From contig NC_092589.1 of NCBI RefSeq assembly GCF_047663525.1, forward strand, positions 25,665,001-25,729,000: a stretch of DNA of 64,000 nucleotides. Reading direction: 5' to 3'. The stretch's first letter is position 1. The number at the start of each line of letters is the position of its first letter. The translations under genes were made by a program, and so were the position numbers. A model generated the notes under the pieces. The model worked only from the letters and a program-made list of their open reading frames with translations. It was not told the origin of the DNA and ran no database searches. Shown here piece after piece: positions 1 through 18,000 of this stretch. This DNA comes from Anas platyrhynchos (taxonomy: Eukaryota > Chordata > Aves > Anseriformes > Anatidae).

Positions 1-6629
<6,629 letters not shown>

Positions 6630-9020
6630 CTCTGTACTGAACAAGGTTTTTAGACAGCAATCTTTCAAACTCCCGGTTAACCCTTTTTTAGCTCCACCAT
6701 TTTTCTCTGTTCCAGCTCTCCCTTCCCATCCGTCTCTCCCAGAAGCTGTGACCATAGCAACTGCTGCTGACGCCCGTGGTGTGACAATTTCTGACTAAAC
6801 ACGCTGGCCTTTCCTTTAATTTAGTAGCACTCGGTAACCTTACGGGCAAGGCTCACTTACTGTCTCCTTTTTATTTCTGCTTCCTTGTGGAAAATGAATT
6901 AGTTCTGTGCTGTCTCTGCTCCCTCTCCCCACAGCCTGGATGTGGTTCCCTACTGGAGCTGTTGCCCTGAGCTGGTCAGCACTGCGGGCTGGAGCTGTCC
7001 TGCTGAAGGCAGGGAGGCTGCTTGCACGAGTAAGGCTTGCAAGATTTTGGGTTTGGGAGAGTAGAACTGAACTTCCTTTCCAGCTAAGAACTCTTCTGAG
7101 TGCTGCAGCAGACTTCACAGGTAAAGCCCAGCACTGCTCCTGATCAGCTTTTTGCTGACAATTAGCAATGCAGCCCAAGCAGAAAAAGAGCCAGGCTTTT
7201 TGAGAAGGGAGACCAGCTTTATCCACAGCAACTGGTCTGTGCGTGCTCAGGTTCCTTGGCTGTTTGCTCCCTTGTGCAGGCAGAACCCCTGAACCTTGCC
7301 CCTGCAGAGCGGACAGAAGCAGAGCACGAGGGGTACCTCGGTGCTGCATCACAAGCTGTCCTTGCCCCTTGGTGTGCCCTGCCCTGCCCCCCAGTAACAA
7401 GCCACGGGGCTGAGATTAATGGTTATGGCTAAATCTGAAAGTACTGATATCACCCAGGGGTGAAGGGAATCAGCTCTCATGCAGGGCCCTCCTAGCACAG
7501 CTCAGATCACTTCAATACGCTGCTGCTGTGAGCAACTGAAGGGCTGTTCCCTCGGTCTTCTCCTGAGCACTCAGCTGAGAGCTTTCCTGTGTCACAGAGT
7601 GAGGTGGTACCGTGACAGAAGCAGCTTTAATGCAAACCCAGTAGCCTGTAGGCCAGCACAGTTCTCCTGAGGCCTTGTGTAAACAAGAAAATGCCTCTGA
7701 GGAGAGAGCTTCTGGGGTCCTAGTTCAGCATCCGCAGGGAAAACTCACCAGGAAAGGAAAGAGTGTCACAGAGTGACCTTCGTGGGTCCTGTAGAGAAGC
7801 CAAGGACTAGGAGGATGCTTTGTGGTGGCCAACAGGAGATGGGGAAGGAAGGAAGAGAGGAATCTCCCTGCGTGACTGGCTTCTGGGGAGTCATCCCAGT
7901 GGGATCCAGCCTCCTGGAGGGCCCTCTAGCTTTGTTGTTCTTTTGCCTGCTTCCAGCTCCTTTCCCCGGGGATCTTTGCGTCAGCACGTGGCTACTACAG
8001 CCAAGATAAAATCCTTTGAAGCCATGCCAACTCTAGGAAGAATTCCAGCACATGAAATTTATCCTAGAGTAGAAATGTGCAGTTTCTTTCAGAGATGGGG
8101 GAGGGCACCATAAAACAAATCAAGATGAGACCCTTCACAGCTCTCTGAAAGTCTGTGGGATTCTGGCTCCTTCTCTTGGCTACCCAAGACTGAGCACGAG
8201 GCTTCCTACTAGCACCAGGCTGTAGCTTCTAGCCCCTTGGTGAATGCTGCCACCAGCACCCCTCCTAGGGCCAGAGCAGAGACTTATTTCTAATCAAAAA
8301 CTCAGGGCTTCCAAATAGAGTTTGGGATGGGCTATTCCACCTCCAGGTCACTGAGGGAGATTTAAAGCCTTGTGACAATCAATCAGCTTGGTGTTGTTCA
8401 GCTCTCTGTCCCTGTGAAGTCCTGGGATTGTGTATGTGAAGTAAAACAAAGGCTTGACACGCTTGGCACAGCCTTAGCTGCCTAAAAGCTGTGTGATTTC
8501 TGCCAAGGGATCACGATTTGCAGAAAAAAAATGTTTTGAAAAAAAGTTAGGTCTTGAAAATACATTTGCAAGCTGCGGATGGTACTAAAGGCTGAGATGA
8601 GGTCATGAATTTCATGCTACAGCTCTGCAGTCAATTTTTTTTTTTTTAAACTCACCTATTTTGACACCTCCAGTATTGAGTGCATTGATGGACTGCTGGG
8701 AGAGAAAGGCCATTCTGATCCATCACCTCACCCTGTTACCGTACAGCGTCTGTGATGTGTGCACTCTTTCCTAGGGAAAATCAGGAGTACCTAACTTCCC
8801 TACACCCAGGAAAGCCCCTGAAGGCTGTTCACACACAGCGCAGCAGCCTGTGATGGCGCTGTGTCCCTCATTACCAACCTCAGCCAGCAGATAGCAGCTT
8901 TACAGTCAGCACAGGGAGACAACTCTGACCTTTGGTCCAAGCCACGCATGCATGGAGGCCAGGCTGGCAGTGCCTGTGAGAGCTGCCATGCCCCCACTCA
9001 CCTCTCATCTCTATTTCCAC

Positions 9021-9026
9021 AATAAA
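9021..9026 (+). terminator. RD3: Candidate RD3 polyadenylation signal
   Basis: This is the first canonical AATAAA on the plus strand after the RD3 stop codon, about 2.4 kb into the putative 3' UTR. Downstream sequence is CT-rich rather than clearly GT-rich, so the call is weak. The ATTAAA at 10003 is an alternative. Confidence 0.3.
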
Positions 9027-12000
9027 ATGTCACCACCCAAGCTTTCAGACAGTTTCACTTTCTCCTTGTACCTCTTCTGCAAGCTGCACGGGGCACACAG
9101 GATAAAGGAATGCTCAGGCACCAAGCGCTGAGGTTTATAATCTCACTACAGGCCCCTGAGTACCCCAGAGGTGTCAAACAAGCGCTGTGCTCACCCGTAG
9201 CCAGCTGGTACCGGAGCAGAGCTGGGGAGGGGGCTAGGACGCGCTGCTGCACTGTGCTTGTAAAGCTTGTTTGTCTTAGCAATGCTGTAGACTGACCTAT
9301 AAGTGATCCATTGGTCGCAGCAACAAATAACTGCTCATTTTGCCTTGTCCTAATTCCCTGTTTTACGTGGCTAGATGAGAATTTTACTTTAAGTCAGCAG
9401 CATGCAACTCCTGGTTGTCTCCCCTGCAGCACGGTGGTGCACAGCCCGGAGTGGGAGCCCTGCAGCGCTTTTGGAAGCTCCCCCAGTCAGGCTGCAGCTG
9501 CCTGCCCACCCAGCTGGGCTAACGCCTGGCTGAAACAACCCCCCTGCAGCTTGCAGTGTGAGCGCCGCGTCCTTACCAGCACCCGCACTACGCTGCCTGC
9601 TGCTGTAGGCATGCTCCTGCCCGGCTCTGAGGGACTGCGCTGTGCTGTGCCTCTCCTGGCAGCCCAGGGTCTTCACTCCTACAAAGAGCAGAAAGCGAAA
9701 TAGCAGCACAGCACCATCAGCAACCCCCTGAGTGAACCAAGAATCTCTCCAAATCCTCAATCAGTCTCAAAACTGTTTGAGATTTTGGTGTCAGCCCAGA
9801 GTATCTGACCTGAAGGGGCTGGTGTTCCTGTCACTGCTCCCCGCTGCAGCCTGCGAGGAGGTGCAGGAGGAGAGCGGTTCCTCGGCGCTACCAGCACACG
9901 GTCAGGCAGCTGGCTCGCCCTGGGGAACGGAGCGCACGTCACAAGAAATACCTGTCTGCCGAGAGCGCCCTGTTTGTACCTTTCCCCGGGGAACCTTAGA
10001 GAATTAAAGCAAAGCTGTGAGATGTAAAACAAATTCTCGTGTTTGTTGTCTTTAATGGAAGAAGCAGCACCTGCCCACGCGCAGCCAGGCACCAGAGTGG
10101 TGCGAGTTCCCTGCTGCATGCTGTGTGTGTACCAAAGCAGGGAGGCAGGCCTGAGAAGGGCACCAAACTTAAACAAAACCCCATCCTCTCTCTACAAGGT
10201 ACAAAAGCAGCCACCTACTTTCTACCTTGCTGCCTCTACAAAGAGCTCCCAAGACTTGAGGTGATAAATAACTAATACTAACCAACTGCAGAGGCCTGAA
10301 GTTCTCTGATGCCCAGTGGTTTGCAGATACAGCCTTGACTTGAAGCCTTCATCAGCGTGCTTCCAAGCACGTCCCACGTTAATTAGTATTTTCACAAAAC
10401 GCAAAGATAAAAGCAACAAGAGGGATGTTTTGTCACCAGATCCCTCTGAGTCAAGTCACTCCTATCAGGCTTGTACCCGACCCCAGAGACCAACCCTGCA
10501 GCATCAGCAGGTGGCTTGGGGCTCCGTGTGCTGAGCACTGCAGATACACACACCCGTGTGTTAAACAGGAGGAAGCAATGGCTGGCCCTTGCTTTGGCCC
10601 TAAATCCCTCCAGACGCAGGGGGCTGCAGGGTCAGCGTGTTTTTGTGAGAGGAGGGGCTGCCAAGCCTTGCTCGGTCGCACCCACCCGTGCCAGGCAGAG
10701 CCATGAGGTGAGGGCGCCTGCCTCCCCCGGCCCTGCCCTCTGCGTGGCCGGCTCACAAGGGGCCTCTTGTTCCCCCAGTGCCCGTGTGAGCCGTGCCAGT
10801 GTCCGGCTGGCACCGTGCCGGCCCCGAGCCCACGTCTCCCAGCCACCGCCTGCTCTCTGTGCTCGCAGACAGGGACACCGGTCGCAGGATGAGACCCTAA
10901 GGAACAGGGCAGGAAGGCGAGGAGAGGAGCTGCTCCCCCAACCTCACTCACAGCAGCACCGGCTTGTCCAAAGCAACAGATTGCACCCGATTTACTCTGA
11001 AGTCAGGTTAAATACCCAGCTGGGGCAGCAAACCATGGCAGTGCCATACTCCTCTTTCTGTTGTTTTTTTATTCTGGCACTGAAGCCTGATGTTATTTCA
11101 CGGATGGAGAAGAGCAGAGTGCAGGTGCTGAAGAACTCGGCCCTCCCAGCTCCCGGCAGCTTGCTCCCGCTGCAGTCAGTACTCGGGAGCAGGACAGGCC
11201 GTGCTCTGTTCAAAGCACAGCAGAGAGGGGGAAATGTACAAAGACTGCACTAAATTCATCGGACAGCACTATAAACAACACATAATTAGCTCTTTGCAGG
11301 CCAATTAGAGGGTTTGGGAACACGAAAGTGCAAAGCCAATGTCCAAAGGGGAAAAAAGAGGCGGTTTGTGGCAGTCCGGCTGGGCGGCGATGCCACCTGC
11401 CGGCAGGCTCCGAGCAGAGCCTAACGGGGAACCGGGCAGCAGCTTCCCTGCGTGCCCCCCTTCCCGCAGAGCGGGGCACCCGACCGAAGGGCAGAACAGA
11501 ACGCACGCAGAGTGCCCAAACGAGAGCCAAACTCCCGGACTTATGAGCCAAGGAGGAATTTTGGAAACCTGTTTCCAAATCAGCACAGCAAAGCCCGGGA
11601 GGCCCATGTCTGCCAGCTCCGTGAGGCAGAGCTCCATCCGGCGGTCAGGGCCCTGCCTGCACCTCGCCAGGTTCAGCCAGCCTTCGGGGTGACCGCGGGA
11701 CGAGTTACCTCAGCCTCTCTGACCCTTGGTTTTCTCCTGCACGTAGGGCTCGCTCCGTTTTTCCCACTGCAGAGGGAGATGTTTCAGGATGACCGGGAAA
11801 CTCGAACGTTCCTGCAGCAGGACTTTTTCATCCACGCACACGCCAACAGCGCAGCTTGCCCGAGTTGAACCATTCCCAGCACCAAAGAGGTGCAACTGCA
11901 GGCCCTACCCCGCTGCAGGATGCTGCATCCTGGCTCGACGGAGGCAAGCGCTTTCAAGACAAACTGGCATTTATCAGCATTTTGCCATTTTCACCTCTTA

Positions 12001-13826
12001 ATGCATTTGCACAGGCAAAGGAGTCAAGGTGGGGCAAATCACGAAGTCAACACAAGTAACAAGGGACTGCATTGCCCATGAGAACCAGCTGCATCACTTA
12101 GTTACTTGCATCCATCATCCTTTCATGTTTGGGTTTTTGCCTGTTTTCCCTAAGAAGAGAAACATGAAACTGAGCTCTCCCCTCTCCTGATAACTGCTGA
12201 GTCTAGTTCCAACCGAAAGCCCCAGTTCTCTTTAGGAATACCAGGGTCCTTTCCTGTTTCCTCCCCTTTGCTCACTACATCCAGGAGCTCCAAATGAGCC
12301 CCCACCACAGGACAGACGAGAGCCACCCAGGCAGCACACTCCTGTGCCTGCAGCACACAACCAGGAGGTTTAAAAGCAAGGGGCACAAGACCCAAGGCAC
12401 CAAGCCTCACCAGTGGTGCTGCTCGTGGCACAGCTTCTTGTAAATGGGATAGAATACCTGAACTGGACAGAGCCAAGGAGGAAGGGCACGGCAGCAGCAC
12501 TTCAGAGAAGCGATCTCCCCCCACCCTGTCCCCAGCAGTGACTCAGTTTGTGGAATTTCTGGTAAAAATAAATAAATCAGTCAAGGTCTGCATGACTCCC
12601 AGAATGGAAAATGGTGCAGGGACACGGAGAGTGAGAAGACTGTCACACACATAAAATGTAGGCTTCACAGCTGAAAGACTTCTATTATTTAAAATTTTAG
12701 CTATAATCTCACCTTGTCCAGCCCGGTAAGCCTCAGTACCCCCCTCCTTACCACCCTGGCTCCCCTCCACGACTTCTGACAGCCGCAGCCTCCCTCCAGC
12801 CCCATCTCATTCCTGTCCCAGTGTTCCAGCCCTTCCCACAACGAGCACTGCTCTGAGGCCCGCTGGCAGGGCTGTCTGCCTGCCACTTGCACATCAGGTC
12901 AGCATCCCACGCCGCTGCGCAGCTCCCTCATGCAGATTTCTAGATCTGTATCTCACCAGATTCCTCCGCAGCTGTTTCTTTGCTGCCGTAACCTTCACGG
13001 CTGGCTCAGCTGCCACAGCGGGAATCTCAAGCGCTACTAAGAAGTTACACGAAAAGCAGATTATTTCAAATAAGTCCCAGGCCTCCAGTCAGTGCAGTTC
13101 TTTACCAAGTGAGATCTCAGCATTTCCTCTTTCTCACTATCTTCCAAATCTCTACATTCTTTTCTCCTAAATTCTCAGAAAACGGAACTGTCTTTACATA
13201 TAATACAACCTATGGAATGACGAGGATGTTAGAGTATTTTTTGGAATTAACCTCATTAGGAGAGGTCAGGAGATAAGAGCTGCTTATCTTGGTTTGATGC
13301 GTTGGCATCTCTAGAAAATAGTAAAGTAGCATAAATCAAAGCACAGTCCCCATGAAGCTAAGGTGGAGTTGGATTCTTTTGTCTTTCCCTACAGACATTT
13401 CAGAACATTGCTTACAAAAATATTTCCATCACTAGGTTGAAAGTCAAGGAAACTCCAGTTCTTACCTATGCGTTTTCATGTTTTATTTTCAGAAGGATAA
13501 AAGGACTCACTCTGCTGATTCAGGGCTTTAGTCTCTACAGAGTTACCTCTCTGAAACAACTGCTAAATGTTCCACAACAAAAAAATCTACGGGAAAGACA
13601 AGATTCCAGCATCTGCAGAAGGTTTCACTACTCAAATTAAAAAGTTAAAACTTGAGCAACGGCACAAATCTTCAGATTTCCTCAGAACACCACGCTAGAC
13701 ACAGGCTCAGTGAGCTTTCTACTTGTTTCCTTTGTAGCGAGCTCCCCTCACTCTGACCACCACACGCCCCATACTCGTGTCAAACCCCCCAGCCCCGACT
13801 CCTTTTTCTAAGCACACCCGAACCGC

Positions 13827-13860
13827 GGCTCCTGAGGAGTGTAGGCTCCTGAGGAGTGTA
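13827..13860. repeat. 17-bp perfect tandem duplication
   Basis: The unit GGCTCCTGAGGAGTGTA occurs twice back to back and is followed by a partial third copy (GGCT). Each unit contains the palindrome CTCCTGAGGAG. It looks like a slippage duplication with no coding role. Confidence 0.9.
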
Positions 13861-14959
13861 GGCTACATAGGCGATTCCTGTGGAGTTCCCACAGGCGGGT
13901 TATGTGCACGGGGCCTGCTGCCAGGGCTCTGGAGGGAAGTGAGCACTGAGACTACCCAGACTAACACAAATGTGCACTCAGATTATGGATTGTGCTCCTG
14001 CTGCACACCCAGACCTGGCTCACTCTCACCATGAGCAGCAGCACACCTGGACGGTCACCATCACTGCCTGCCTCAGCACCGTTCCTGCAGCTCTTTCTCT
14101 GTCCCTTAAATTAAGGCACGTGGCGTATGCCCGGTGGCTCTTCACACAGAGGAAGACTTGATACCGGATCAGAAAGGCAGTCGAGATTTTCAGGCTGTTT
14201 AGCTCTAGGAACTGCAACTCTAGATACAGGAATACTTTACCTACTGGGAGTGCGTGCTGCCTTTGAACAGCTGATCTGGATAAACGGAACCAAAAACCTT
14301 TCCTGCTTCAATTTTGGGGTAAAAATTATTCAGCTACCATTACTGCTCCAGAATATTTTACTGTTGACTCTTTCTAGTGACAAAGAGTAATAGAACTGTC
14401 CATATCTCACACTGAAAGAATATATTAATGAATGAGCTGTCAAAAAATCATTTATGTAAAAGGATGTTCTATTTACAAAGGTCAACCTGCTCTTCAGGAC
14501 AAGTAAAACCACTACTGGAAAAAATATACATATAGAAATGTCTGATCTTTCAAATAGACATTTACAAATACTCTGCTTTCTTTAAGCGGCTAGAAACATT
14601 AAGACATTTGAAATTAAAAGTGTGTTCTGCATGCAGTTATGATAGAAATTACATTATTGGACCTCAGCGTGCCACTTCTCATCATCGTCAGTGACACGCT
14701 CTTAGGCTCTTCTAAACCACCACAGCCTGGCTATTACCTTAGGATCTCAAAAGGAGGACACGGCTCTTCAGTAAGAGGTTACCAGTCACTCTTCGTGTTG
14801 CTGTTAAAAAAGGACATCCTGATTGTCTGTACAGCAGGAGAGTCTGTCTGGTCTTGTCGAGCTCGGCGTCCTTTTCCCTGAGTTTCCCGCTAGTGTTTTG
14901 CTAGGCATGACGATCGCTGGCTTGGTGTATGTACAAGTCCTCGGGCCGCACTCTTCCCC

Positions 14960-15010
14960 TTACAAGGCAGAGTTCAGAAATTCAAGCAGCTCTGCGCGGT
15001 TCCGATCTCT
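14960..15010 (-). CDS. Basic-protein gene, coding exon 6 (C-terminal cap)
   Basis: The acceptor is CTTTTCTGCCCTGCAG, with AG at 15012-15011. Only 51 nt are coding: RDRNRAELLEFLNSAL and the TAA stop at 14962-14960. The sudden non-repetitive, amphipathic composition after a long lysine tract, with the frame kept, argues for real coding sequence. Confidence 0.86.
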   Translation of the reverse strand, partial: RDRNRAELLEFLNSAL

Positions 15011-18000
15011 CTGCAGGGCAGAAAAGCAGAGGCAGCAGATCAACAGCCCTGTACTCAACTGGCCAAGGCTGCACAACCCTGTTTTCTGCAGGGCCTTGAC
15101 ATGCTGGCACCCTGCACAGCAAACGCTACCACATCCAAACACCAGGGTTTTACCATCTCCCAGATCGCTGTGAGTGCCTGGAGGAAGCGCAAGGCAATGG
15201 GTAACTCAGGAGAGAGACTTGAGGAGCCAAACTGTCACCGCTGCTATCTCATGATGTATTTTCTAGAGTGGCTCCCTGTGGAGGCTCCACTGGGTTGCCA
15301 TCACATAGCTCACAGCCCGCTCAGGAGGGAACTCGCAAGCAGAACAGATGCAATTTCTGCTGTCTGAAGCAACTTTCGCTGCACACACAGCAAGCCTTGT
15401 GTTCTGGGAAGTATCGTTTTCTCTGTGCATACGCAGCAGCTTGTAGCACAATAGAAAAGGAACCAGGAACTTCGTTTCTTGCTTTACATGAGAGACAGCC
15501 TAAACTGAACACTTAGTTTCCAGTGTTTTTAAAATCACAGTTTATGAAACATTCATTGATTCTTAAAATATTGTGAATAACGGGTATTGTTCAATTCTGC
15601 ATGTTCATGACTAGGGCCACTAAACAAAAAAAGACCAGTGCCAAATATTTGACAGCAAACACTGAAGCAAGCAGGTTACTGGGAGAAGGCTAGTAAGCAT
15701 TCAGCATAATTCAAGGTAAACCTTACTGCCACAAAAAGGAGATACTGTACTTTTGATCAAATCCAACTTGGAATGCTCAGGCCTGCCTTGGTAACTATAG
15801 AATAAACAGTTATGGCTAAGTCAGAACCCACTGAACGGGACACCTCAGCAAAGTATCACTTTTTAAACTTTTTAACTAAGTCAATGTATTGACTCATATA
15901 GAAGCCCTCTGCAGATAACTCTAAGGTATGGACATTGCTGAAAAGAGTGGCAATGTTTAAATGCTGAGTTTAAACACCCACAGCAATAGCAGCAAATACA
16001 ACCAATTCATGGTATCTAGTGCCTTGGGCATCTCAGCAGAAACACCTGACTGCTCTGAGAGAATGCATGAGCACTTGGTTCGGATACTACCATCTTTTTT
16101 TCTTCCTCTCTAAATAAGGGCTAGTCTCACACTCATTAAAAAGAACAGAGTAAAGCAGGAATTGCCACGTTTGATCACAGGAGACTGGAAAAAGCAGAGT
16201 ATGATCAAAAACAGCAGAAGCTAAATCAACAGGGAAAGGTGCGAATAAGCTAAATCTTATGGACTAAAATTCTGAGAACCTGCATGAGCATCCTTGGGTT
16301 TATCTACTCATGCCTGAGTAGTCCAAGACCACACATTTAACAAAACTTGCCAAAAGAATGCATTTACCTTTCTCAGGTGGCATCACAGCCACATTAAATG
16401 CTATAACCAATTTATAACCTGTAAAACCTACTCCTCTACTAAAGAGTACTGTTAGAAAAATATGAAAAGAGATTATATTTTCCATTAGGGATACGCAGAC
16501 TGTTTTAAGTATTACCTCTTTATCCTTCTTAGTTTTCTTTATTTTCATCTTAATTTTCTTTCCAGTTATCATGCTGTAGTTTTCATTCTTCTTTTTGTTT
16601 TTGAAGAACTAAAATGAGATCACACATGAGGAAAAAAAGCTTTATCTTGTCATGTTACAAATCTTAAAGAAAATTAGACAATAATCTTCTATACTTCCTA
16701 AATGTCTAAAAAACAGGGATACATTTCTGTTTGTTTATGACAAAATCGGTGCTGTTAAAAACATTTTTCTGACATGACATTGTTTAAATGAGAGACACAA
16801 TGGGAATTTTGACAAACAAGCATACCTTAGAAAGCTGGACAGGTCCTGTCTTCTCTCTCTTTTTCTTCTTTTCTTTCTTTTTTTTCATTTTATTCTCTTT
16901 TTTCCTTTTCTGTAAGTATAAGACACATACCATAGTGCTTACAGATTCGCTAGTGCAGAAAAAGGAAACCCACAGAGCCTTTTCATGCCCTGGATAGTCT
17001 AAACAGCCCCTACTGCTTACCCTCATCACTGCTGAATAGGTCCTATGTGAAGTACACAGAACATAATGCAGAGAAGTTGGCAACCCTTTGAAACAGAAAC
17101 AGTATGATCCCTGATTCTCTCTTTTTTTTTTTTTTTTTTTTAAATATATACCATCCAATAAATAAAATCACTGAGAAGGTCAGATAAAAATGAGAAGAGA
17201 AAAATTACAACACCCAGAAACTGTTATTCTCTGATTATAAACAGTTTCTTCTGACAGAAATTCTATGAAGTTATCAAGATCCCCACTTCTGCTCTTCAGA
17301 GACTACTCTAAATTCTAGGACCAGCAATGATTGTTAAAAGGCACCATAAATTATTTCTTCTTTGGTAAACTGTCAAGTGTACATCAGCTTAATCAGTTCA
17401 CCTGCTGTTAACACTAAAAGTGTGCTTGAAATTTACACAGCCACAGAAAAAAACAGTAAGCATTACATGATATTTAGAGTTACCAAAACACAAAGAACTA
17501 ATTTCTATTTGTTACCTACTCATTACTACTTGTTTGTTAATTACTCCTTACTGTTAGCAAAACTTTACCTTTTTATTGTGCTTTTCTTTTTTCCTTTTCT
17601 TCGATTTAGACTTAGGAGAATCTGGAAAAAAAACAACCATCTAGGGTTAGTATTCTGTAAAAAGCATTTGGTTTTGCATATAAATGTAGATGTAGATACA
17701 TAAAACATAAGAAGAAAATGCTTAAATTCAGCTGAATATATCAATACTGGTTGAAATTAATCCTGAGAAAAGCAACACATCAACTTACTGCCACTTACTG
17801 GTCTAACATGGAAACTGAAAATCACCTGAAAACATTATCACAGTACAAGGTAAATGAAAAACTTTTCCTACTTGCTCAGCTCCTTTTTCAAGTGTTTCTG
17901 TAAAGCTGAAACTCACGCATTCTATAAGCTGATCACAAATGCAAAGATTACACTATGACTGCGACGTAAGGATTTTGAGGCACCAGCTCTGACTATGGGA

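Larger units (their letters stand above)
6630..14959. other. RD3 3' UTR and intergenic region, then 3' flank of the basic-protein gene
   Basis: No further gene is supported. The RD3 3' UTR starts at 6630 and its end is uncertain: the first canonical AATAAA downstream is at 9021-9026, and an ATTAAA at 10003-10008 is followed by GT-rich sequence. A GC-richer patch at about 10.5-11.9 kb contains long open frames (up to 260 codons) that lack splice sites, homology or consistent codon character, so I treat them as chance. The right end, below 14960, is 3' UTR of the minus-strand gene, with no convincing nearby polyadenylation signal; the first canonical AATAAA on the minus strand is at 13487-13482. 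Confidence 0.55.

Noticed and set aside
6840-7400. 186-codon minus-strand open frame beyond the RD3 stop
   Set aside because: It is antisense to the presumed RD3 3' UTR, with no homology or splice context.
10471-11253. 260-codon plus-strand open frame
   Set aside because: It lies in a GC-rich patch where stop codons are scarce, has no splice sites or recognisable family, and its composition (many R, A, P, S) is that of translated GC-rich noncoding DNA.
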